Notes: generated from the sequence alone by a model not told the origin. A DNA stretch of 34,553 bases from UMGS1279 sp045630265 (GCA_045630265.1 JAZQSV010000038.1:1-34553); one strand, 5' to 3'; counted from the first letter of the stretch, positions 24,208 through 32,990 are shown. Numbers and translations: made by a program.

Positions 24208-25137
24208 ATGCCTATTAAAATTCCGGAAAACCTACCGGCAACACAGGTGCTCCAAAACGAAAATATATTCGTAATCACAAATGAAAGGGCAAACACACAA
24301 GACATTCGCCCTCTTAGAATTTTAATACTTAACCTAATGCCCACCAAGATTGTAACAGAGACACAACTTGCAAGACTTCTTGGTAACACCCCGCTTCAAA
24401 TTGAGATGGAGCTTTTAGCCGTGGGACGTACCCCTAAAAACACCGCAATGGAGCATATGTTGGCTTTTTATAAGGGCTTTAAAGACGTTAAGGACTCTTT
24501 TTACGACGGTATGATTATTACCGGCGCACCCGTTGAGCATATGCCCTTTGAGGACGTTGAATACTGGAAAGAACTTTGCGACATAATGGAGTGGACTAAA
24601 ACCCACGTTTACAGCACCTTTCACATTTGTTGGGCAGCACAGGCAGCCCTTTACTACCACTACGGCGTAGACAAGGTGCCGCTAAAGGAAAAGCTTTTTG
24701 GTGTATTCAGCCACAAGGTTGTCCACAAGGGTTCTATTTTATTCAGGGGCTTTGACGACAATTTCCTTGCCCCCCATTCAAGGCATACAACCATAAAACG
24801 CGAGGATATCGAAAAGGTTAAAGGTATTAAAATTCTGGCCGAAAGCGATAAAGCAGGAGTGTATGCATTCTCTACCGACGGTGGCCGACAAATTTTCATT
24901 ACCGGACATTCTGAGTATGACGCTGACACCCTAAATAAAGAGTACCGCCGAGATAAAGATGCAGGGCTTCCCATTAAGGTGCCCGAAAACTACTTCCCCG
25001 ATGATGATGACACCAAAGAGCCGCTTTGCACCTGGCGTTCGGGCGCAAACCTGCTTTACTCTAACTGGCTTAACTACTTTGTTTATCAGGCAACGCCCTA
25101 CGACCTTAACAAAATGGAAAAATTTGAAACCAAATAA
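24208..25137 (+). CDS. metA: homoserine O-acyltransferase, MetA type, predicted acetyl-specific
   Basis: The 309-residue protein is full-length MetA: RPLRILILNLMPTKIVTETQ, the nucleophile C141 in STFHICWAAQA, and H234/E236 in TGHSEYD. In ITGAPVEHMPF, Glu110 occupies the position known in this family to separate acetyl-CoA users (Glu) from succinyl-CoA users (Gly), so acetylation of homoserine is predicted. The product feeds methionine synthesis. AAAGAGAGA RBS-like sequence precedes the ATG; the stop codon is embedded in the terminator stem. Co-transcribed with cysK. Confidence 0.94.
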   Translation: MPIKIPENLPATQVLQNENIFVITNERANTQDIRPLRILILNLMPTKIVTETQLARLLGNTPLQIEMELLAVGRTPKNTAMEHMLAFYKGFKDVKDSFYDGMIITGAPVEHMPFEDVEYWKELCDIMEWTKTHVYSTFHICWAAQAALYYHYGVDKVPLKEKLFGVFSHKVVHKGSILFRGFDDNFLAPHSRHTTIKREDIEKVKGIKILAESDKAGVYAFSTDGGRQIFITGHSEYDADTLNKEYRRDKDAGLPIKVPENYFPDDDDTKEPLCTWRSGANLLYSNWLNYFVYQATPYDLNKMEKFETK

Positions 25138-25183
25138 TATAAGTAAACTGCCCATCAAACAAGATGGGCAGTTTACTTATATT
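25136..25183. terminator. strong bidirectional intrinsic terminator
   Basis: A 21-bp perfect stem (25136-25156 with 25163-25183) has a 6-base loop. It overlaps the metA stop and lies 15 bases from the convergent spoIVA stop. Confidence 0.88.
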
Positions 25184-25197
25184 ATAGTGTTATACCA

Positions 25198-26676
25198 TTA
25201 TATAATTATACAAATTAGTCCGCTGGCGCCTTCGTTTATAACCCTTTCTATGGTTTCCTGCATTCGCATTCTGGCATCTCCCGGCATACGCGCAAGCTTA
25301 GTATGGAGCCCCTCGTTTACAAGTTCGTGTAAGCTTTTGCCAAAAATGTTTGAGTTCCAAATTTCTATTGGATTTTCCTCAAATTCCTTGAGAAGATACA
25401 TTACCAAATCCTCGCTTTGCTGCTCAGAGCCAACTATTGGTGTAACCTCGGTATTGATGTTTGCCTTCATAATATGAAGTGATGGAGCTGATGCTTTCAG
25501 TCGTACGCCGTATCTACCGCCCTGCCGCATAATTTCGGGCTCCTTTAAGGTTAGCTGGTCAATGGTAGGCATTACAATTCCGTATCCCGTTGCCTCTACT
25601 TCATCTAAAGCATCCTTAATGCGCATATATTGCTCTTTTATTTCGCATAGTGATTTAAGCTCAGATAAAAGTTCCTTGTCGTTTTCAATTTTACCGCCCG
25701 ATGCAGAGGATACAATTTGAAAGAAAATTTTTCTACTGAAATCAGCACAAATTTCAGCTTTGCCACATCCAAGCTCGATTTTTTGGGTAAAGCAGTTTTC
25801 CACCGATTCAGACCCTTTAAGTGCTTCAGTAAGCTCCTCAATTTGCCTTATATTTTTAATGCTTTTAATTCTATCCTTTAAAACTTCAATGAGATTTTGC
25901 TTTAGCGGATGGGTAATCGAAAGCGCCTCTATCCACTCGGGCACCTTAATTTCTATTTGCTTAACCGGGAATTCAAAAAGCACCTTTTTAATAATTTCTG
26001 ATATATCATTTTCATCTAGTTCCAAGCAGTTTACGGGCATAACTGGTACGCCGTATTTTTCGCTTAGTTCTTTTGCAAGCTTTAAAGAATTTTCAGTTTT
26101 TGGATAAATACAGTTTAAAAGGACAATAAAAGGTTTGTTTATTTCCTTTAGTTCGTTTATTACTCTTTCCTCTGCTTCGGCATACTCTTCCCTTGGAATG
26201 TCGCTAATACTTCCGTCGGTTGTAACGACAAGGCCAATGGTTGAATGTTCGGTAATAACCTTTTTAGTGCCAAGTTCGGCCGCCATATTGAAAGGAATAT
26301 CTTCGTCGTACCACGGAGTTTTAACCATTCTTGGCTGATCGCCCTCTATATACCCTAAAGAACTTGGAACGATATATCCAACACAGTCAATTAAACGAAC
26401 GTCAAATTCAGCCGAATCTGAAAGCCTTATTTTTGCTGCCGTTTCGGGAATGAACTTTGGCTCGGTAGTCATTATCGTTCTACCCGACGATGACTGTGGC
26501 ATTTCATCGTTGGCTCGTTCCCTTTTGTAATCACCCCTCATATTAGGTAAAACAAGCGTATCCATAAAACGCTTAATAAAGGTAGATTTACCTGTACGAA
26601 CAGGGCCTACTACACCAACAAAAATTGAGCCGTCGGTCCTTAGGGAAATATCTTTATATAAATTTAGGTCTGTCAT
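25198..26676 (-). CDS. spoIVA: stage IV sporulation protein A, spore coat morphogenetic ATPase
   Basis: The 492-residue protein has the standard SpoIVA length and order: N-terminal Walker A GPVRTGKS (24-31), MRGDYKRERANDEMPQSSSG, LIDCVGYIVPSSLGY as the Walker B/switch region, long helical middle, and the hydrophobic C-terminal end LICIII that docks on SpoVM-coated forespore membrane. It polymerises with ATP hydrolysis to form the basement layer of the spore coat. I prefer ATG 26676, 7 bases after GGAGG; a GTG one codon upstream has only 4. Expressed in the mother cell in known sporulators. Confidence 0.96.
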   Translation of the reverse strand: MTDLNLYKDISLRTDGSIFVGVVGPVRTGKSTFIKRFMDTLVLPNMRGDYKRERANDEMPQSSSGRTIMTTEPKFIPETAAKIRLSDSAEFDVRLIDCVGYIVPSSLGYIEGDQPRMVKTPWYDEDIPFNMAAELGTKKVITEHSTIGLVVTTDGSISDIPREEYAEAEERVINELKEINKPFIVLLNCIYPKTENSLKLAKELSEKYGVPVMPVNCLELDENDISEIIKKVLFEFPVKQIEIKVPEWIEALSITHPLKQNLIEVLKDRIKSIKNIRQIEELTEALKGSESVENCFTQKIELGCGKAEICADFSRKIFFQIVSSASGGKIENDKELLSELKSLCEIKEQYMRIKDALDEVEATGYGIVMPTIDQLTLKEPEIMRQGGRYGVRLKASAPSLHIMKANINTEVTPIVGSEQQSEDLVMYLLKEFEENPIEIWNSNIFGKSLHELVNEGLHTKLARMPGDARMRMQETIERVINEGASGLICIII

Positions 26677-26710
26677 CACTCTTCCTCCAAATCTTCCTGC
26701 CTTTTTTACA

Positions 26711-26737
26711 TAAATATGTGTGCTTTAAAAAAGTTAT
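26711..26737 (-). promoter_or_regulatory. possible sigma-E promoter of spoIVA
   Basis: On the minus strand CATATTTA (26718-26711) loosely matches the sigma-E -10 (CATACAnT), and ATAACT lies 13 bases upstream (26737-26732). spoIVA is a sigma-E gene in Bacillus, and no sigma-A promoter is visible here. The match is weak. Confidence 0.3.
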
Positions 26738-26775
26738 GTCTTGCTCCTAAAACTTTTTTAGAAGCCACATTTTTC

Positions 26776-26804
26776 TTGACAAAAGCAGACTAAAATGGTA
26801 TACT
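26776..26804 (+). promoter_or_regulatory. sigma-A promoter of the hydrogenase maturation operon
   Basis: TTGACA (26776-26781), 17-base spacer, TATACT (26799-26804). The expected transcript start near 26811 leaves a 5' leader of about 125 bases before the first gene. Confidence 0.85.
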
Positions 26805-26860
26805 TTAGACGAAGAGATATACTCTTTATTTGCCTGACATAAAGTTAATTCTGATTGAAA

Positions 26861-26919
26861 GGTACTGTCAAATTTATAATTCTTGTTTTGACCGTACCGC
26901 TATAGGTGCGGTCTTTTTT
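26861..26919 (+). promoter_or_regulatory. leader attenuator: antiterminator segment and terminator hairpin
   Basis: GACCGTACC (26890-26898) and GGTGCGGTC (26905-26913) form a 9-bp stem with a 6-base loop and six Ts (26914-26919), an intrinsic terminator 18 bases before the first start codon. Upstream, GGTACTGTC (26861-26869) can pair with GACCGTACC at 8 of 9 positions, which would break the terminator. Two exclusive folds of this kind are the hallmark of transcription attenuation. The ligand or factor is unknown, and I recognise no known riboswitch class. Confidence 0.6.
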
Positions 26920-26937
26920 ACTGAAAGGGGAAAATAT

Positions 26938-27180
26938 ATGGAAACCAGAGTAGCTATAATGGGCATTATTGTTGAAAAGGCAGAGGCAGTAGAAAAGCTT
27001 AATTCTGCTCTGCACGAATTTGCTGAGTTTATAATTGGCAGAATGGGTATTCCCTATAGAGAAAAGAATATAAATATTGTATCCATAGCTATTGATGCGC
27101 CGCAAAATACAATTTCCTCCCTTGCAGGTAAAATCGGTAACATTGAGGGCGTAAGCGTTAAAACCGCTTATTCGAAATAA
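26938..27180 (+). CDS. TM1266-family iron-only hydrogenase system regulator
   Basis: The 80-residue protein METRVAIMGIIVEK... matches the small ACT-like TM1266 family found beside [FeFe]-hydrogenase maturases: alternating beta and alpha segments, GRMGIPYREKNINIVSIAID, and a C-terminal GNIEGVSVKTAYSK. It is thought to regulate the hydrogenase system, by name and context more than by experiment. I use the ATG at 26938 after AAAGGGG (6-7 bases); the frame stays open further upstream through the terminator hairpin but has no RBS there. hydE follows after 1 base. Confidence 0.88.
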   Translation: METRVAIMGIIVEKAEAVEKLNSALHEFAEFIIGRMGIPYREKNINIVSIAIDAPQNTISSLAGKIGNIEGVSVKTAYSK

Positions 27181-27181
27181 T

Positions 27182-28228
27182 ATGAAAGATACTCTTAAAA
27201 ATTTAATCGACAAGCTATATATAAACCACTCTCTTTCTATGGATGAATATGAGCTTCTTATAAAAGGTTTTTCGAATGAGCTTATGGGCTATGCTGCCGA
27301 ACGGGCGGTCAGCTTAAGAGAAAATGTTTACGGAAACGACGTTTACATTCGTGGCCTTATAGAGATAAGCAACTTTTGTAAGAACGACTGCTACTATTGT
27401 GGCATTAGACGAAGCAACAAAAAATGTGAACGTTACCGCCTATATAAAACGGATATTTTAGAGTGCGCAAAAAACGGCTATGACCTTGGTTTTCGCACCT
27501 TTGTTTTGCAGGGCGGCGAGGACGCATATTTCACCGACGAGGTGCTAACCGACATTGTAAGCACACTAAAAGCCACCTACCCCGACTGTGCAGTAACCCT
27601 TTCCCTTGGAGAAAGAAGCTTCGATAGTTACAAGGCGCTTTTCGAAGCTGGCGCAGATAGATATTTACTACGCCACGAAACTGCAAATGCTGAGCACTAT
27701 ACTAAGCTTCACCCAAATGAGCTCACCCTTGAAAACAGACTAAGGTGCCTAAAAGATTTAAAGGAAATTGGTTACCAAACGGGCATGGGCTTTATGGTGG
27801 GCTCACCTTTTCAAACCGCAAAATCCTTGGCAGAGGATTTAAAGCTAATTGAAGAGTTTTCACCTGAAATGTGTGGAATAGGCCCCTTTATTCCCCACTG
27901 TGATACACCCTTTGCTGACAAACCAAGGGGGGACACTAGTCTTACACTATTTCTTCTTTCGCTTGTACGACTTATAAAGCCAAATATTTTACTGCCCGCC
28001 ACTACTGCGTTGGGCACAGAAAAAAACGGCAGAGAAAGAGGCATTTTGGCAGGTGCAAACGTTATAATGCCAAATCTCTCCCCAAAAAGTGTAAGAGCAA
28101 AATACGAGCTTTATAACGGCAAGCCAACCGTTGGTACCGAAACGGCAGAAGAACTTACTAAGCTAAAAAAAGATATGGAAAAAATCGGCTACAGAATTGT
28201 TGTAGACAAAGGCGATATAAAAAAATAA
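27182..28228 (+). CDS. hydE: [FeFe]-hydrogenase H-cluster radical SAM maturase HydE
   Basis: The 348-residue protein has the radical SAM motif CKNDCYYC (C66, C70, C73) followed by GIRRSN, FRTFVLQGGEDAYFTDE, DRYLLRHETANAEHY and MGFMVGSPFQT, the HydE pattern. HydE acts on a cysteine-bound organometallic Fe(CO)2(CN) intermediate in assembly of the H-cluster diiron site. The ATG follows the previous stop by 1 base without a clear SD, so translational coupling to the TM1266-family gene is likely. Confidence 0.95.
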   Translation: MKDTLKNLIDKLYINHSLSMDEYELLIKGFSNELMGYAAERAVSLRENVYGNDVYIRGLIEISNFCKNDCYYCGIRRSNKKCERYRLYKTDILECAKNGYDLGFRTFVLQGGEDAYFTDEVLTDIVSTLKATYPDCAVTLSLGERSFDSYKALFEAGADRYLLRHETANAEHYTKLHPNELTLENRLRCLKDLKEIGYQTGMGFMVGSPFQTAKSLAEDLKLIEEFSPEMCGIGPFIPHCDTPFADKPRGDTSLTLFLLSLVRLIKPNILLPATTALGTEKNGRERGILAGANVIMPNLSPKSVRAKYELYNGKPTVGTETAEELTKLKKDMEKIGYRIVVDKGDIKK

Positions 28229-28243
28229 AGCGAGGTTATTAAC

Positions 28244-29692
28244 ATGGCAATTTACAACCCAAAATCCCTAAAAGCAGAGGAATTTATTAACGACGGCGAA
28301 ATTTTAGAAACGCTAAAATATGCCGAAGAAAATAAAAATAATATAGAACTTATTGACAGTATTTTAGAAAAGGCAAGGCCTAAAAAAACGGGTGACGGAG
28401 TTCACTGCGAGGGGTTAACCCATAGGGAGGCATCTGTACTGCTTGCTTGTGAAATTCCCGAAAAAATAGATGAAATGTTTAAGCTTGCAGAGGAAATTAA
28501 GCTTTCTTTTTATGGTAACCGCATAGTAATGTTTGCTCCCCTTTACCTTTCCAATTACTGCGTAAACGGCTGTCTTTACTGCCCCTATCACTACAAAAAC
28601 AAGCATATTTGCCGCAAAAAGCTTACTCAAGAGGAAATCAAAAAAGAGGTTATCGCACTTCAGGATATGGGACACAAGCGCCTTGCTATTGAGGCGGGTG
28701 AGGACCCCGTAAATAACCCCATTGAATATATTTTGGAGTCCATTAAAACCATTTATAGTGTAAACCACAAAAACGGCGCAATAAGACGCGTTAACGTTAA
28801 CATTGCCGCAACAACAGTAGAAAACTATAAAAAGCTCAAGGATGCGGGCATTGGCACATATATTTTGTTCCAGGAAACCTACCACAAGGAAAGCTATGAA
28901 AAGTTACATCCCACAGGACCAAAGCACAACTACAACTACCACACCGAAGCAATGGACCGCGCTATGCAGGGCGGCATTGACGACGTAGGTCTTGGCGTGC
29001 TATTTGGCCTTGAGCTTTACAAATACGAGTTTGCAGGACTTTTAATGCATGCCGAACACCTGGAAGCGGTATTCGGCGTAGGTCCCCACACAATAAGCGT
29101 ACCAAGACTTAAAAAGGCTGACGACATTGACCCCGACGCTTTTGACAACGGCATTAGTGATGAAACCTTCAAAAAAATTATTGCGTGTATCAGAATTGCC
29201 GTGCCATACACAGGTATGATAATTTCCACAAGAGAGAGTGAAAAAGTGCGCGGCGAAGCACTTTCAATTGGTATTTCCCAAATCAGCGGTGCATCCCGCA
29301 CCTCGGTTGGCGGTTACACCGAAAAAGAGCGGCCCCACGATTCTGAGCAGTTTGACGTTTCTGACCAGCGCACCCTTGACGAGGTTGTAAACTGGCTTAT
29401 GAAATTGGGATATATCCCCTCTTTCTGTACGGCCTGCTACCGCGAGGGCAGAACGGGAGACCGCTTTATGGCGCTTTGCAAAAACGGGCAAATACAAAAC
29501 TGTTGCCACCCCAATGCACTTATGACCCTTAGCGAATTTTTAGTAGACTATGCTTCCGAAGATACCAAAAAAATTGGTTTTGAACTTATAAAGAACGAGC
29601 TTCTTAAAATTCCAAAAGAAAAGGTAAGGGGCATTGCAGAACAAAATATTAAAGACATTAAAAATTCTAACAGAAGAGATTTTCGTTTTTAG
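28244..29692 (+). CDS. hydG: [FeFe]-hydrogenase H-cluster radical SAM maturase HydG (tyrosine lyase)
   Basis: The 482-residue protein has the SAM cluster motif CVNGCLYC (C106, C110, C113), IEAGEDPVNNP, and the C-terminal second-cluster motif SFCTACYREGRTGDRF...NCCHPNA. HydG cleaves tyrosine to give the CO and CN ligands and the Fe(CO)2(CN)-cysteine synthon. Full length for the family. GAGG lies about 8 bases before the ATG, and the gap to hydE is 15 bases. Confidence 0.96.
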   Translation: MAIYNPKSLKAEEFINDGEILETLKYAEENKNNIELIDSILEKARPKKTGDGVHCEGLTHREASVLLACEIPEKIDEMFKLAEEIKLSFYGNRIVMFAPLYLSNYCVNGCLYCPYHYKNKHICRKKLTQEEIKKEVIALQDMGHKRLAIEAGEDPVNNPIEYILESIKTIYSVNHKNGAIRRVNVNIAATTVENYKKLKDAGIGTYILFQETYHKESYEKLHPTGPKHNYNYHTEAMDRAMQGGIDDVGLGVLFGLELYKYEFAGLLMHAEHLEAVFGVGPHTISVPRLKKADDIDPDAFDNGISDETFKKIIACIRIAVPYTGMIISTRESEKVRGEALSIGISQISGASRTSVGGYTEKERPHDSEQFDVSDQRTLDEVVNWLMKLGYIPSFCTACYREGRTGDRFMALCKNGQIQNCCHPNALMTLSEFLVDYASEDTKKIGFELIKNELLKIPKEKVRGIAEQNIKDIKNSNRRDFRF

Positions 29693-29701
29693 GAGAAGAT
29701 T

Positions 29702-30901
29702 ATGGGACTAAATTCTACCCCCTCTGCCGAAAGGGTGCATATTGCTTTTTTCGGTCTTAGAAATGCGGGCAAATCCTCCCTGGTAAACAAACTGACAAAT
29801 CAAAACGTTTCCCTTGTTTCAGACATAAAAGGAACAACTACCGACCCCGTTTTCAAGGCGATGGAGTTACTTCCCCTAGGCCCTGTTATGATAATTGACA
29901 CCCCCGGCATAGACGACGAGGGTGAACTAGGGCTACTTCGCGTTGAACGAACTAAAGATATTTTAACTAAAACAGATATAGCCGTTTTGGTTACCGACTG
30001 TAAAAGGGATTTGCACGAATTAGAAGCCGACCTTATAAAAACCTTTTTGGAGAAAAATATTAAATTTATTATTGCTAAAAATAAGTGCGACCTTTTACAA
30101 AAAATTCCAAAAACAAAGGAAACTGAGATTCATGTAAGCGCAAAAACGGGCTACGGTATTGAAGCACTTAAAAAGCTTTTGGGCGAATTTGCGTTATCCT
30201 CAAAGGCACAACAGCCGCTTATTTCAGACCTTATAAATGAGGGTGATTTGGTTGTGCTGGTGACACCTATAGATGAATCAGCACCTAAAGGCCGCCTTAT
30301 TTTACCGCAGCAGCAAACAATAAGGGAAATTTTAGATTGCGGTGCAACTGCTATTGTTACAAAGGACACCGACCTTACAAAAATGCTTAAAAGTTTGTCT
30401 CAAAAACCTGCTTTGGTTATTACAGATTCGCAGGTTTTCGGAGAGGTAAATTCTTCCCTCCCCGCTGATATACCGCTTACTTCATTTTCCATTTTATTTG
30501 CAAGATATAAAGGAAATTTAAAAACCGCAGTAACGGGCGCTGCCGAGCTTTCAAGACTAAAGGACGGCGATACCGTGCTTATCAGCGAAGGGTGTACCCA
30601 CCACCGACAGTGCGGTGATATTGGCACAGTTAAGCTACCTAATTGGATTAGAAAATTCACAGGAAAAAATTTGAGTTTTGAATTTACTTCGGGTAATGAA
30701 TTTCCAAAGGAACTCAGTAAATATTCCCTTATAATTCACTGCGGCGGATGTATGCTAAACGAAAAGGAAATGAAATCCCGCCTCGAAAGAGCAAATATGA
30801 ATTCAGTTCCTATAACGAATTACGGAATTACCATAGCGCATATAAACGGAATTTTAAAGCGCTCAACCGCCATTTTCCCCGACATAAAGGAAATATTATA
30901 A
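29702..30901 (+). CDS. hydF: [FeFe]-hydrogenase H-cluster maturation GTPase HydF
   Basis: The 399-residue protein has an N-terminal GTPase domain (FGLRNAGKSSLVNKL 17-31, DTPGIDDEGE, AKNKCD) and a C-terminal Fe-S scaffold domain with CTHH and HCGGC, the cysteines and histidine that bind the [4Fe-4S] cluster. HydF carries the diiron precursor and delivers it to apo-HydA. RBS AGGAGA about 5 bases before the ATG. It closes the operon; the hydrogenase structural gene is not in this window. Confidence 0.95.
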   Translation: MGLNSTPSAERVHIAFFGLRNAGKSSLVNKLTNQNVSLVSDIKGTTTDPVFKAMELLPLGPVMIIDTPGIDDEGELGLLRVERTKDILTKTDIAVLVTDCKRDLHELEADLIKTFLEKNIKFIIAKNKCDLLQKIPKTKETEIHVSAKTGYGIEALKKLLGEFALSSKAQQPLISDLINEGDLVVLVTPIDESAPKGRLILPQQQTIREILDCGATAIVTKDTDLTKMLKSLSQKPALVITDSQVFGEVNSSLPADIPLTSFSILFARYKGNLKTAVTGAAELSRLKDGDTVLISEGCTHHRQCGDIGTVKLPNWIRKFTGKNLSFEFTSGNEFPKELSKYSLIIHCGGCMLNEKEMKSRLERANMNSVPITNYGITIAHINGILKRSTAIFPDIKEIL

Positions 30902-30935
30902 AAAAAGGTAGGTACAAATTTGTACCTACCTTTTT
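30902..30935. terminator. bidirectional intrinsic terminator
   Basis: A perfect 34-base palindrome, AAAAAGGTAGGTACAAA with its complement, centred between 30918 and 30919 and flanked by A and T runs. It lies directly after the hydF stop and 15 bases from the convergent ispH-rpsA stop. Confidence 0.85.
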
Positions 30936-30950
30936 AATCTTAAATTTAAA

Positions 30951-32990
30951 TTATTCGGCAGTTTCTACTGCAGGAGTTTCCTCTACGGGTGCCTCCGCTG
31001 TTTCAACTACTTCCTCAGCGGGAGCGGCCTCTTCTACTACCTCTTCTTCAGGTAAAAGAGCGCGGATAGAAAGACTTACACGCTTGATTTCTGCGTCAAC
31101 ACCAATAATCTTTGCCTCAACCTCATCGCCAACCTTAAGTTCGTCTTGAGGTTTCGCAATTCTGCGGTTTGCGATTTGAGAAATATGAATAAGACCGTCA
31201 ACACCGGGAATAATTCTTGCAAATGCACCGTATGTAGTAAGGTTTACAACCTTTGCAGTAACTGTATCACCCTCTGCATAATCACGTGTGAAGATAGTCC
31301 AAGGATTTTCATCGGGATTTTTGTAGCCAAGAGAAATCTTTTTCTTCTCGGTATCAATATCCTTAACGTAAACGTTAATGGTATCCCCAACGCTTACAAC
31401 CTCTGCGGGATTCTTAATGCGCTGCCAGGAAAGTTCAGAAACGTGAACCATACCGTCTACGCCGCCAAGGTCAACGAATGCACCGTAGCCGGTAAGAGAT
31501 TTAACAACGCCTGTAAACCTATCACCAACTGCAACATTCTCCCAGAACTCTGCCTGTTGCTTCTTCCTCTCATCACGAAGAACAGAGCGAACAGAACCGA
31601 TAATTCTGCGGCGGCGACCGATTTCAAGAATTCTAAAGGAAACGGTTGTACCCTTAAGTGCCTCAATATCATCGCCTCTGTTGGCGGTTGCCTGAGATGC
31701 GGGAACAAACACGTTAAAGCCAAGGGCATTAACGATCATACCGCCCTTAATAATTTCGGTAACCTTGCCCTCTAAAATGGTACCGTTATCTGCTGCCTCA
31801 GCAATTTTATCCCAGTTAGCAATATTATCATAACGGCGTTTAGAAAGCATAATTGTGCCTTCCTGGTCATTAGTTTTCATAACGATTAAATCAAGCTCGT
31901 CGCCAACCTTAACAACCTCGTTAAGCTTAATGCTGCTATCGTATGAATATTCATTAGAAGGAACATAGCCAGTCTGCTTACGGCCAATGTCTACTTGAAT
32001 TTCAGTAGGGCTTACCGCCAAAACTACACCGTGTACTTTCTGATCTGTATTTAAACTGCTAAGCGAAAGTTCAAGTGCCTCCTCAAAGGACATATCGTCC
32101 GAAATTTCTGCACCGATATTTTGCTCATCAGTGGATTTAATTGTCTCTGTCATAACCAAAATGACCTCCTTTATAATACCTGCGGGGGTGGATGCTCCCG
32201 CTACGACACCGACATTCTCTGCACCAATGAGCCAGGTTTTATCAATCTCATTCGCCGTTTCTATGAGATAGGTTTTTGCGCAATTATTACTGCAAATTTT
32301 ATGTAACTTATTGGTATTTGAACTATGTCTCCCTCCAACAACAATCATAACATCGGACTTAGCAGAAAGTTCCTCCGCCTCTTGCTGTCGACAAGACGTC
32401 GCATTACATATTGTATCAAAAATTTTCGCATTTGTACATACTTTTTTTAAAATTTTTTCAGTTTTTTTCCAAGTTTCTTTATGAAAAGTGGTTTGTGAAA
32501 CAACCGAAACCGATTTTTTGGTTACTTCGGGGTGTTTTTCTAAAATTTCTTTTAAAGAATTCTCATCTTCAAAAACAAAAGACTCACCCAATACGTGTCC
32601 ACGAATTCCTATAACCTCGTGATGGGTTTCATCCCCCGCTATTAAAATTATATCTCCCTTTTCGGAGTTTTCATAAACAATCTTGTGGATTTTTGCAACG
32701 AAGGGGCAGGTGGCGTTCTCCACCCTTTTGGCATACTTTTCGCCCTCACTCATTACCTCCTTTGGCACACCGTGAGAGCGTATTACCAAAACCTCATCAT
32801 CATTAACGTCGCTTGGTGAGCTAACGGTTCTGACTCCCCTTTTCTCCAAAGACTCTACAAGCTGTGGGTTATGAATAATAGGGCCTAAAGTGCAAACCTT
32901 TTGACCTTCGGCTAGGAGATTTTCAACAAGGGCAACCGCCCTATTCACGCCAAAGCAAAATCCTGCCGTTTTTGCAAGTGTTATTTTCAC
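30951..32990 (-). CDS. ispH-rpsA: bifunctional IspH (HMBPP reductase) - ribosomal protein S1 fusion
   Basis: The 679-residue fusion has IspH at residues 1 to about 280 (AGFCFGVNRAV, NATCPFVAKIH, TICNATSCRQQEA: the three cluster cysteines), which makes IPP and DMAPP from HMBPP. Four S1 RNA-binding domains follow (about 305-375, 385-455, 470-545 and 555-630), then an acidic tail. Such fusions are known in Clostridia. The start is GTG at 32990, 8 bases after GGGAG; it overlaps the plsC stop by 4 bases. A perfect internal SD (32164-32172) precedes in-frame TTG 32159 and ATG 32153, so a free 400-residue S1 may also be made. Confidence 0.93.
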   Translation of the reverse strand: MKITLAKTAGFCFGVNRAVALVENLLAEGQKVCTLGPIIHNPQLVESLEKRGVRTVSSPSDVNDDEVLVIRSHGVPKEVMSEGEKYAKRVENATCPFVAKIHKIVYENSEKGDIILIAGDETHHEVIGIRGHVLGESFVFEDENSLKEILEKHPEVTKKSVSVVSQTTFHKETWKKTEKILKKVCTNAKIFDTICNATSCRQQEAEELSAKSDVMIVVGGRHSSNTNKLHKICSNNCAKTYLIETANEIDKTWLIGAENVGVVAGASTPAGIIKEVILVMTETIKSTDEQNIGAEISDDMSFEEALELSLSSLNTDQKVHGVVLAVSPTEIQVDIGRKQTGYVPSNEYSYDSSIKLNEVVKVGDELDLIVMKTNDQEGTIMLSKRRYDNIANWDKIAEAADNGTILEGKVTEIIKGGMIVNALGFNVFVPASQATANRGDDIEALKGTTVSFRILEIGRRRRIIGSVRSVLRDERKKQQAEFWENVAVGDRFTGVVKSLTGYGAFVDLGGVDGMVHVSELSWQRIKNPAEVVSVGDTINVYVKDIDTEKKKISLGYKNPDENPWTIFTRDYAEGDTVTAKVVNLTTYGAFARIIPGVDGLIHISQIANRRIAKPQDELKVGDEVEAKIIGVDAEIKRVSLSIRALLPEEEVVEEAAPAEEVVETAEAPVEETPAVETAE
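32164..32172 (-). promoter_or_regulatory. internal Shine-Dalgarno at the IspH/S1 junction
   Basis: On the minus strand AAAGGAGGT lies 5 bases before in-frame TTG (32159) and 11 bases before in-frame ATG (32153), the residues just ahead of the S1 part (MTETIKSTDEQN). The codons also encode the K-E-V of the C-terminal IspH helix, so chance is possible. Confidence 0.45.

Noticed and set aside
26726..26756. AT-only inverted repeat TAAAAAAGTT/AACTTTTTTA upstream of spoIVA
   Set aside because: No GC pairs and no useful position as a terminator; too likely by chance in AT-rich intergenic DNA.
26830..26937. N-terminal extension of the TM1266-family protein from a TTG at 26830, open through the terminator hairpin
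   Set aside because: No RBS precedes the TTG, the extension does not resemble the family, and AAAGGGG sits just before the ATG at 26938. The open frame is probably chance.
31146..31775. 209-codon plus-strand open frame opposite the S1 domains
   Set aside because: Antisense to conserved S1 coding sequence; Asn/Cys-rich composition typical of shadow frames.
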